A stretch of DNA of 48,154 nt from Mucilaginibacter sp. (GTDB lineage Bacteria > Bacteroidota > Bacteroidia > Sphingobacteriales > Sphingobacteriaceae): NCBI GenBank assembly GCA_028288305.1, contig JAQBOA010000005.1, positions 1 to 48,154 on the forward strand. Reading direction: 5' to 3'. How positions within the stretch are numbered: the first letter of the stretch is position 1; the number at the start of each line of letters is the position of its first letter. This document shows positions 42,526 to 48,154 of the stretch, piece after piece. Position numbers and translations under genes: made by a program. The notes beneath the pieces are model-generated. The model was not told the DNA's origin. It saw nothing but the letters and a program-made list of their open reading frames with translations, and searched no databases.

Positions 42526-43533
42526 ATGAAAAAAACAACATCTACATTTTTTTTACTGGTTTGCCTGCTAAAGTTTGCAAATGCTCAAATACAAACTGTT
42601 AACGGAAATGTAAAGGATGAATCGGGAAATACCGTTTCTTTAGCATTTGTACAGGATAAAAGTGATAAAACAGCTACCCGTACAGATTCATTAGGCAGAT
42701 TTACTTTAAAGGCTAATCCTAATGCTACATTATTGGTATCATCGGCCGGTTATGAGCCAAAACTGATTGATGTTAAAGGTAAAACCGATTTAGTAGTAAT
42801 TTTAAATCCTGCCCCGGTGGCTGCTGATGCACGAACTGAGGGAGGGGCTACAACTACAACGGCCTCTGCGTTTAATACTTACGGATCCAATCAAGGTTAT
42901 AGCAATAGTTTACTTTATGGTGCAAATGGTAATAATAGTGGTACGTTATACCCTGTGTTTTCATATACCGAGGCAACCAAAGGAAGCCGTTACCTGTTTA
43001 ACGACTGGGTAAGCGGTTTTGTAGTCAGCCCTCAAGATTCTGTCTATAAAAATCCTGCATATGGTTTTAACTATGATAAAATAGCCGGTGAATTACTTTT
43101 AACCTCCAATAAACACGATGCTATTGCAGTTGATAAAGAGCGGATTAAATCGTTCACTTTGTATGATGAACTCCACAGGCCGCAAGTTTTTGAATATGTG
43201 CCCGAGATTGATAAAGTACATTTTGCACAACTTATTGCCGGTGGTAAAAAATATAAAATATATAAATTAACTAAAACCAGGTTTGTAAAGAACAATTATC
43301 ATTCAGACGGTATGACTTCTTCGGGGAACAATTATGATGAGTTTGAGGATGAAGGCAACTACTATGTTATGAGTGTTCCTGATAAAAAATTGCAGCCATT
43401 TTCGCTTAAAAAGAAATCGATAAAAACTGCATTTGCCAGTGAAGGCGACAGAGTGAATACATTTTTCTCCGAATATTCGGGTACCATAGATGAGGCTTAC
43501 CTGAAAAACATGAACGATTATTTGAACCAATAA
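42526..43533 (+). CDS. Carboxypeptidase-regulatory-like domain protein, exported (copy 2)
   Basis: 335 residues, paralog of the 35170 protein. Signal peptide ends KFANAQ (21). Regulatory-like beta domain at 22-95 (TVNGNVKDESGNTVSLAFV). A linker rich in Thr/Ala/Ser (about 98-115) is longer than in copy 1. Conserved second part: YTEATKGSRYLFNDWVSGFV, GGKKYKIYKLTKTRFVKNNY, SGNNYDEFEDEGNYYV, and the end YLKNMNDYLNQ (copy 1: YLNKLGNYMNQ). Separate transcript after a terminator, followed by its own strong terminator at 43601. Function unknown. Confidence 0.82.
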   Translation: MKKTTSTFFLLVCLLKFANAQIQTVNGNVKDESGNTVSLAFVQDKSDKTATRTDSLGRFTLKANPNATLLVSSAGYEPKLIDVKGKTDLVVILNPAPVAADARTEGGATTTTASAFNTYGSNQGYSNSLLYGANGNNSGTLYPVFSYTEATKGSRYLFNDWVSGFVVSPQDSVYKNPAYGFNYDKIAGELLLTSNKHDAIAVDKERIKSFTLYDELHRPQVFEYVPEIDKVHFAQLIAGGKKYKIYKLTKTRFVKNNYHSDGMTSSGNNYDEFEDEGNYYVMSVPDKKLQPFSLKKKSIKTAFASEGDRVNTFFSEYSGTIDEAYLKNMNDYLNQ

Positions 43534-43600
43534 ATTTAATCGGTGCATAGTATAGCTTCAAGATAAGCTGTGCTAACCCTGTTATCTTAAAACCAACTTT

Positions 43601-43643
43601 AGACTTACTAAACTTTTAAAAGCTTAGTAAGTCTTTTTTTTTT
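43601..43643 (+). terminator. Strong intrinsic terminator after the second cassette
   Basis: Near-perfect palindrome: AGACTTACTAA (43601-43611), inner CTTTT/AAAAG, TTAGTAAGTCT (43624-43634), followed by T10 (43634-43643). Confidence 0.93.
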
Positions 43644-43794
43644 GCCTCACCCCAGCCCTCTCCAAAGGAGAGGGAGCTTAAAAAGATATAAAATTAGTCG
43701 CGGTGATATTCAAAGTCCTCTCCTTTGGAGAGGATTATTCACGATGTATTTTTTGTCATAGGTGTTCATGAGGGCTATGCCGTTTAGGTGAGGC
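43644..43794. repeat. 151-bp dispersed-repeat-like element with GCCTCACC/GGTGAGGC ends
   Basis: Ends are inverted GCCTCACC (43644-43651) and GGTGAGGC (43787-43794). Inside are two palindromes, CCCTCTCCAAAGGAGAGGG (43656-43674) and CCTCTCCTTTGGAGAGG (43717-43733), mutually complementary in the core. I recall similar elements scattered in Bacteroidetes genomes, which suggests a REP/MITE-like unit. It carries no gene and abuts the terminator. Confidence 0.75.
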
Positions 43795-43847
43795 GAACGA
43801 ATGTTTTTATATAACTAAATTATATCGAACTCACGTTCTGTTACCGG

Positions 43848-44255
43848 TTATTTCTTATCTGCACTATATTTCCCTGGTCCTATAAAGAGTAAGCCGGCAA
43901 ACATAATGGCATCTTCAATTGCATGGGCAGCGGCACCCAAACCACCGCCCCCTAAATATTGCGATGCAGCGGCAACAACCAGGTTAATGATCAGCAGCAG
44001 GCATACCGTGCGAAATTCTAAACCGATTATGAGTAAAAAGCCGCCGAATGTTTCAACTACCCCGCAAAGAAAGCCCCATAATACCGGCCAGAAATGAACG
44101 CCAACATATTTGGTAGCACTGCCTAATTGTGCCCACACTTTTTCGCCGCCCAACAATTTTGAATAACCATGATAAATAAACATCAGGCCCAAACCAATCC
44201 TGATTACTAAGAGACCAAAATTTTTATACTTGCCTAAATTACTGAAGAGTGCCAT
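43848..44255 (-). CDS. DoxX family membrane protein
   Basis: 135 residues with four TM helices (about 12-32, 51-73, 75-97, 109-127). The first helix reads GLLVIRIGLGLMFIYHGYSK, the family's N-terminal signature; PVLWGFLCGVVETFGGFLLI and LEFRTVCLLLIINLVVAAAS follow. DoxX-type proteins are small inner-membrane proteins of mostly unknown role, some linked to redox or thiosulfate metabolism; nothing here decides. The gene is intact. A decayed copy lies at 36183-36460, after the first SusCD cassette, so it is part of the duplicated block. No promoter was clear upstream; the 5' flank holds a GAATTATT word repeat (44262-44295). Confidence 0.92.
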   Translation of the reverse strand: MALFSNLGKYKNFGLLVIRIGLGLMFIYHGYSKLLGGEKVWAQLGSATKYVGVHFWPVLWGFLCGVVETFGGFLLIIGLEFRTVCLLLIINLVVAAASQYLGGGGLGAAAHAIEDAIMFAGLLFIGPGKYSADKK

Positions 44256-44363
44256 GGTTAATTTTGAATTATTGAATTATTAAATTATTGAATTGGTGAT
44301 TGTTTTGAGCCGGACTATCCGAAAGTTTTTTTATTTCTCATCGTAAAAATCAATAAAGCCTGT

Positions 44364-45290
44364 TTAATCCCGGTTCAGACAAATTACGTGTTCTTTATTT
44401 ACCGATAAATTTATCGTTTTACCGAATATCATACTGCAATTATTGGGTATATGCCCTGCGGGGAAATCAAAGCATACCGGGTAGTTGTATTCTTTAACAA
44501 CCTCCATAATAATTTCGGGCACCGTTTGTCCAAACGGAATATCATTATCTTTTACGTCGGTAAAAGCGCCTGCAATTAAACCTGCCAGGTGCTGTAGTTT
44601 TCCGGCGCGTTTTAAATTGTGCAACATGCGGTCTATGGAATATAAATATTCGCCAACATCTTCTATAAATAATATTTTGTTTGTGTAATCCAGGTCAGAG
44701 ACTGAACCGGATGCCGCAATTAATAATGATAGGTTACCACCCACCAAAATACCCGAACTACTTCCGCTGCGGTTTAAGGCATGTGAAGTAAACTGGTAAT
44801 TAAGTTCTTCGCCAAATAATGCTTTTCTCAAAGTTTCCAGGGAATGTGCCGAGGCATCGGGAATGTTAATAGGCATTTGTCCGTGTATAGTTTGAGTATT
44901 ATAATTGGTAAACAAATGGGTATGCAGTAAGGTAATATCACTAAAGCCAACCAGCCATTTAGGGTTTTGGGCAAAACGGCTAAAATTAACCTTGTCAATC
45001 ATTCTTATGGTGCCATAACCCCCGCGTGCAGCTATGATAGCCTTAATACTGTCATCATCAATAAAACGCTGCAGGTCTTTTGCTCTCAGGTCATCATCGC
45101 CTGCAAATTGGTGATAACTGGCATTAACAGTTTCTCCTAAAACAACTTCTAATCCCCATGATTGTAAAAGCTTTACCGCATCAGTCATTGGATTAGGTAA
45201 TTTTTTGGCCGGGCAGGTAATGGCGATTTTATCACCTTTTTTTAGGAAGTCCGGAAGTTTGGAGGAAGTTGCAACTGAACGTTTATACAT
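44364..45290 (-). CDS. LD-carboxypeptidase (peptidase family S66)
   Basis: 308 residues, the usual size. The family removes the terminal D-Ala from murein tetrapeptides (LdcA) or related amides (MccF). Seen: LKKGDKIAITCPAKKL at the N-terminus, AARGGYGTIRMID (88-99), GFSDIT with nucleophile S117, FIEDVGE with E210, and FPAGHIPNN with H280, so the Ser-Glu-His triad is complete. No signal peptide, so cytoplasmic murein recycling is likely; the partial dipeptide epimerase at the left end of the window acts in the same pathway but is far away. Divergent from metG (110 bases between starts). Confidence 0.93.
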   Translation of the reverse strand: MYKRSVATSSKLPDFLKKGDKIAITCPAKKLPNPMTDAVKLLQSWGLEVVLGETVNASYHQFAGDDDLRAKDLQRFIDDDSIKAIIAARGGYGTIRMIDKVNFSRFAQNPKWLVGFSDITLLHTHLFTNYNTQTIHGQMPINIPDASAHSLETLRKALFGEELNYQFTSHALNRSGSSSGILVGGNLSLLIAASGSVSDLDYTNKILFIEDVGEYLYSIDRMLHNLKRAGKLQHLAGLIAGAFTDVKDNDIPFGQTVPEIIMEVVKEYNYPVCFDFPAGHIPNNCSMIFGKTINLSVNKEHVICLNRD

Positions 45291-45373
45291 TCGTCAATAA
45301 TAAAAAAACTTTTTGTCATTCAAGCTCATCATCTTTCCGACTTCCTGACATTCCGACTTTCGGACTTAAAAAG

Positions 45374-45381
45374 TATCTTTG
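45374..45381 (+). promoter_or_regulatory. Bacteroidetes -7 element (TATCTTTG) for metG
   Basis: TATCTTTG matches TAnnTTTG exactly and lies 19 bases before ATG 45401. The -33 element is not clear; the upstream DNA is made of TTCCGACTT words (45338-45366). Confidence 0.6.
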
Positions 45382-45400
45382 CCAAAACGGATAATATTTA

Positions 45401-47473
45401 ATGTCGAAATTTAATAAATATAAACGGTTCACTATTACTTCTGCTTTGCCTTACGCCAATGGCCCGCTTCATATAGGGCATTTGGCCGGCGCTTATATTC
45501 CTGCTGATATTTTTGTACGTTATTTGCGACTTAAAAAAAAGGATGTGATTTACATTTGCGGTTCGGATGAGCATGGGGCCGCTATTACCATCAAAGCAAA
45601 GAAAGAGGACACTACCCCACAAGCAATAATTGATAAATATCATAACCAGATAAAGAAAAGTTTTGAAGAATTCGGGATAGCCTTTGATATTTATCACCGT
45701 ACTTCATCTGCCATACATCATGACCTTTCGCAGGAGTTTTTTTTAAACCTTTATGAAAAGGATGAATTTATTGAGAAATTTTCGGAGCAATATTTTGATG
45801 AAGATTACCAGCAATTTTTAGCCGATAGGTACATTATAGGTACCTGCCCCAACTGTGGTAATGAAAACGCCTATGGCGACCAGTGTGAAAATTGCGGTAC
45901 ATCCTTAAATCCTACCGACCTTATAAATCCTGTCTCTACATTAAGCGGCAAAACACCTGTGTTAAAACCGACAAAGCATTGGTATTTACCACTGGACAAA
46001 TACCAGCCATGGCTGGAAAAATGGATTGATAGTAAGGAAGGCGAATGGAAAGTGAATGTTTTAGGGCAATGTAAATCGTGGTTAAAATCGGGTTTACAGC
46101 CCCGTTCCATGACCCGCGATCTGGATTGGGGTATTGATGTGCCATTGGAAGAAGCTAAAGGGAAAAAGCTATATGTTTGGATGGACGCGCCAATCGGCTA
46201 CATATCAGCTACCAAACAATGGGCGCTTGATAATGGAAGAGATTGGAAATTGTATTGGAAAAAACAGAAGAATGAAGCTGATGATTCCTGCCTGCTTCAC
46301 TTTATTGGCAAGGATAATATTGTTTTCCATTGCATTATTTTCCCATCTATATTACATGCCCACGGCGAATATATTTTACCCCAAAATGTGCCTGCCAATG
46401 AGTTTTTGAACCTGGAAGGGGATAAGCTTTCCACTTCACGTAATCATGCTGTTTGGCTGCACGAATATTTGGAAGAGTTTCCGGGTAAGCAGGATGAGTT
46501 ACGCTATGTATTAACATCTATACTACCTGAAACAAGTGATAGTGAGTTTACCTGGAAAGATTACCAGTCACGGGTAAATAATGAGCTGGTTGCCATATTG
46601 GGCAATTATGTGAACCGGGTAATGATACTGATGCACAAATTTTATGATGGGAAAATCGAAAGCGATGCTCCAAAAGTTGTGTTGACTGATAAACATCTTG
46701 CTAATGAAATTGGCCGTTTTTATGACGAGTTGGAAATTAACCTGGAGACATTCAAATTCAGGCAGGCTTTGCAAAATGTAATGGATATTGCCCGTTTGGG
46801 AAATCGTTATCTTACCGAAAAGGAGCCCTGGAAAACCATAAAAACAAATCCTGAGGACGCTAAAGATGCTTTACATAACTGTTTAATTATAATCGGACAT
46901 TTGGCTTGCAGCATGCAGCCATTTTTGCCGGCTACGGTTAGAAAGATCGTGGGGATGTTAAATATTCCATTCAGCGCTCTTGCTTATGACCAGGAAATTG
47001 AATTTGCAAACGGACATCAGCTAAATCCCGCGGCATTATTGTTTGAAAAAGTGGAAGATGAGGTGATTGACCTGCAAATTCAGAAATTGCTCGACAAAAA
47101 GGCTGCTTCGGCAGCTCAAAAGCAAATTGAAATTATACCTGCAAAAGAGAATATCAATTACGAAGCCTTTTCCACGATGGACATTCGTACCGGTACTATC
47201 ATAACTGCGGAAAAAGTTGCCAAAACAAAAAAGTTGCTTAAACTAACTATTGATACAGGAATAGACGAACGGACAGTAGTATCGGGCATTGCGGAATATT
47301 ACGAGCCAGAAGCTATAATAGGGCAAAAGGTAAGCATTCTAGTAAACCTTGAGCCGAGGGAAATAAAAGGAATAAAATCGCAGGGGATGATACTGATGGC
47401 GGAGAACTCAGAAGGAAAACTGAGTTTTGTTTCGGCAGACGGAGATATGCATAATGGATCGGTTGTTAGATGA
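45401..47473 (+). CDS. metG: Methionine--tRNA ligase with C-terminal tRNA-binding domain
   Basis: 690 residues, the long form. Charges tRNA-Met with methionine in the cytoplasm. Seen: HIGH at 24-27, zinc knuckle C149/C152/C162/C165 (CPNC...CENC), the DLDWGIDVP segment (240-248), KLSTS (342-346, the KMSKS loop variant) and an anticodon-binding helical domain (about 400-550). Residues about 585-690 are an EMAPII-like tRNA-binding domain (FSTMDIRTGTIITAEKVAKT). A single zinc knuckle with four Cys marks the subgroup. Start ATG 45401 follows a clean -7 element. Confidence 0.98.
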   Translation: MSKFNKYKRFTITSALPYANGPLHIGHLAGAYIPADIFVRYLRLKKKDVIYICGSDEHGAAITIKAKKEDTTPQAIIDKYHNQIKKSFEEFGIAFDIYHRTSSAIHHDLSQEFFLNLYEKDEFIEKFSEQYFDEDYQQFLADRYIIGTCPNCGNENAYGDQCENCGTSLNPTDLINPVSTLSGKTPVLKPTKHWYLPLDKYQPWLEKWIDSKEGEWKVNVLGQCKSWLKSGLQPRSMTRDLDWGIDVPLEEAKGKKLYVWMDAPIGYISATKQWALDNGRDWKLYWKKQKNEADDSCLLHFIGKDNIVFHCIIFPSILHAHGEYILPQNVPANEFLNLEGDKLSTSRNHAVWLHEYLEEFPGKQDELRYVLTSILPETSDSEFTWKDYQSRVNNELVAILGNYVNRVMILMHKFYDGKIESDAPKVVLTDKHLANEIGRFYDELEINLETFKFRQALQNVMDIARLGNRYLTEKEPWKTIKTNPEDAKDALHNCLIIIGHLACSMQPFLPATVRKIVGMLNIPFSALAYDQEIEFANGHQLNPAALLFEKVEDEVIDLQIQKLLDKKAASAAQKQIEIIPAKENINYEAFSTMDIRTGTIITAEKVAKTKKLLKLTIDTGIDERTVVSGIAEYYEPEAIIGQKVSILVNLEPREIKGIKSQGMILMAENSEGKLSFVSADGDMHNGSVVR

Positions 47474-47480
47474 TTTTTTT

Positions 47481-47682
47481 GATGTGCAAATATGCAGATT
47501 TCAGATGTGCGGATGTGCAGATAATTAATGTGCAGATGTGGGAATAGGCTGGTTTTTAACTTGATCAACTTAATATAACTCAATCAACTATTCACTAACT
47601 ACAAATGTTTTTGACTAACTCGTGTATAATTCGCACATTTGCAAAAAAATCCGAAATCGTAATTCGTAATTCCGAAATCGAT
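47481..47682. repeat. Composite of three intergenic words before tRNA-Arg
   Basis: In order: GATTTCAGATGTGC/GATGTGCAGATAA words (47481-47540), ATCAACTTAATATAACTCAATCAACTATTCAC (47563-47594), and AAATCCGAAATCGTAATTCGTAATTCC (47647-47673). Each has a longer-range match elsewhere: 22370-22516, 22931-23031 and 8303-8330 respectively. Confidence 0.7.
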
Positions 47683-47684
47683 AT

Positions 47685-47756
47685 GGTCCCGTAGTTCAAC
47701 GGATAGAATAGGAGTTTCCTAAACTCTAGATATGAGTTCGATTCTCGTCGGGACCA
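47685..47756 (+). tRNA. tRNA-Arg (anticodon CCT)
   Basis: Cloverleaf seen: acceptor GGTCCCG (47685-47691) with CGGGACC (47749-47755) plus discriminator A; D stem GTTC/GAAT; anticodon stem GGAGT/ACTCT with loop TTCCTAA and anticodon CCT reading AGG; T stem ATGAG/CTCGT with loop TTCGATT. No CCA is encoded. A terminator follows at 47781. The 3' half is a common attachment target for tyrosine-recombinase elements. Confidence 0.95.
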
Positions 47757-47780
47757 CATATGCTTAATTCAAAAACAATC

Positions 47781-47814
47781 AAAAGCCTGTAAATCAAATG
47801 TTTACAGGCTTTTT
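47781..47814 (+). terminator. Intrinsic terminator after tRNA-Arg
   Basis: AAAAGCCTGTAAA (47781-47793), loop TCAAATG, TTTACAGGCTTTT (47801-47813), with T-rich tail. GCCTGTAAAT recurs at 47969-47978, 175 bases further on. Confidence 0.9.
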
Positions 47815-48015
47815 GATTTTGGTAAAATGACCATTTTATGCATCTTTTTTCACTACTCAGGTGAGTTTTAGAGCGTTTTTTGGTCACTTACCGATTTACT
47901 CACCAAAAGTGTCATAAATGACTGATTGTCAGCCAGTTCAAAATTTGAACATCTTGATTTTCAGGGCCTGTAAATGTAGGTTTGTAACGATTTGTGAACA
48001 AAAACTGGTGAGTGA
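47815..48015 (+). promoter_or_regulatory. Integrase upstream region with dyads and GGTGAGT motifs (candidate arm sites)
   Basis: No gene. Palindromes: TAAAATG-AC-CATTTTA (47823-47838) and GTTCAAA-A-TTTGAAC (47936-47950). GGTGAGT occurs at 47860-47866 and 48007-48013 and inverted (ACTCACC) at 47898-47904; the last lies just before the integrase ATG. GCCTGTAAAT repeats the terminator stem. These are plausible integrase arm or regulator binding sites; that is inference. Confidence 0.45.
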
Positions 48016-48154
48016 ATGAAGACTAAAAATTTTAACCTGCTTTTTTACCTAAAGAAGGTAAAGGGCTATGAATCAGGCAATCTGCCTATCTATTTGCGTA
48101 TTTCCGTGGATGGAAACAGGAGTGAAGCAACTATCGGGCGAGGAATCGAACCTG
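48016..48154 (+). CDS. Tyrosine recombinase/integrase, partial N-terminus (46 codons)
   Basis: From ATG 48016 the frame is open to the window edge. It starts MKTKNFNLLFYLKKVKGYES, then NLPIYLRISVDGNRSEATI. This is the Arm DNA-binding domain (PF17293-type) at the N-terminus of Bacteroidetes tyrosine recombinases, in which LPIYLRI-VDG-R is the core strand pair. The catalytic Arg-His-Arg-Tyr domain is off the window. Such integrases catalyse excision and insertion of conjugative transposons, phages or islands. The gene lies 259 bases after tRNA-Arg and reads away from it, as at the left end of an element integrated at the tRNA 3' end. Coverage is small, so the type of element is not known. Confidence 0.85.
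   Translation, partial: MKTKNFNLLFYLKKVKGYESGNLPIYLRISVDGNRSEATIGRGIEP

Noticed and set aside
29164..43533. Classical polysaccharide utilisation locus
   Set aside because: No carbohydrate-active enzyme or dedicated regulator occurs in or next to either cassette in this window, so glycan use cannot be claimed.
45291..45400. Fold-back repeat in the metG/LD-carboxypeptidase divergent region
   Set aside because: TTCCGACTT words are present, but I could not find opposing arms long enough to claim a structure.

Overview
The window looks like a chromosomal segment of a Bacteroidetes bacterium, most likely of the family Sphingobacteriaceae (Mucilaginibacter/Pedobacter-like). The grounds are two SusC/SusD pairs, many Bacteroidetes-type promoters (TTG or TTTG about 20 bp before TAnnTTTG), A+T-rich intergenic DNA, a RagA-type signal peptide style (MKK...AQ), and a CzcA pump fused to an outer-membrane channel. 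The genus is inference; no rRNA is present.

Layout. Bases 1-900 (minus) hold the 5' part of a dipeptide epimerase gene and a coupled hypothetical gene. A divergent hypothetical gene (976-1965) that looks like a degenerate HNH protein follows. Bases 1934-5515 (minus) form a tight operon: outer-membrane barrel protein, MmcQ/YjbR protein, M14 zinc carboxypeptidase, rhomboid protease. pepT (5592) and ffh (6973) follow on plus. Bases 8778-14847 are a metal-efflux operon: a 25-codon membrane peptide, a His-rich small protein, a CzcA-type RND pump fused to a TolC-like domain, and a lipoprotein adaptor, closed by a strong terminator. Bases 15183-21017 carry three tandem DUF3857/transglutaminase-like genes, two with lost catalytic residues, followed by aat and ruvC. 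On minus come a HIT protein and greA, whose leader seems to encode a short structured terminated RNA. Then come a TonB-type outer-membrane receptor, a small membrane protein, a PspC protein and a PadR regulator.

Bases 29000-43640 hold two tandem copies of one cassette: SusC, SusD, DUF1735-like lipoprotein, terminator, then a carboxypeptidase-regulatory-like protein. No glycoside hydrolase, sigma/anti-sigma pair or hybrid two-component regulator is seen. The upstream regions of the two susC genes are related, and their 5' coding ends are almost identical. Between the cassettes lies a decayed copy of the doxX gene that stands intact after the second cassette. This shows that the duplicated unit once included doxX. 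An LD-carboxypeptidase and metG follow.

The right end carries tRNA-Arg(CCT), a terminator, an AT-rich stretch with dyads and repeated GGTGAGT motifs, and the first 46 codons of a tyrosine-recombinase-type integrase. That is the expected left edge of an integrated element, which continues outside the window.

Intergenic regions are unusual. Many hold short-period degenerate 'word' repeats that fold back on themselves. Three words occur at one ordinary intergenic locus each and then together, concatenated, just before the tRNA. One word array is translated into the N-terminus of RuvC. The observations I rate most worth checking are the greA leader RNA, the doxX remnant, the word-repeat family, the shared susC control regions and the integrase/tRNA junction.
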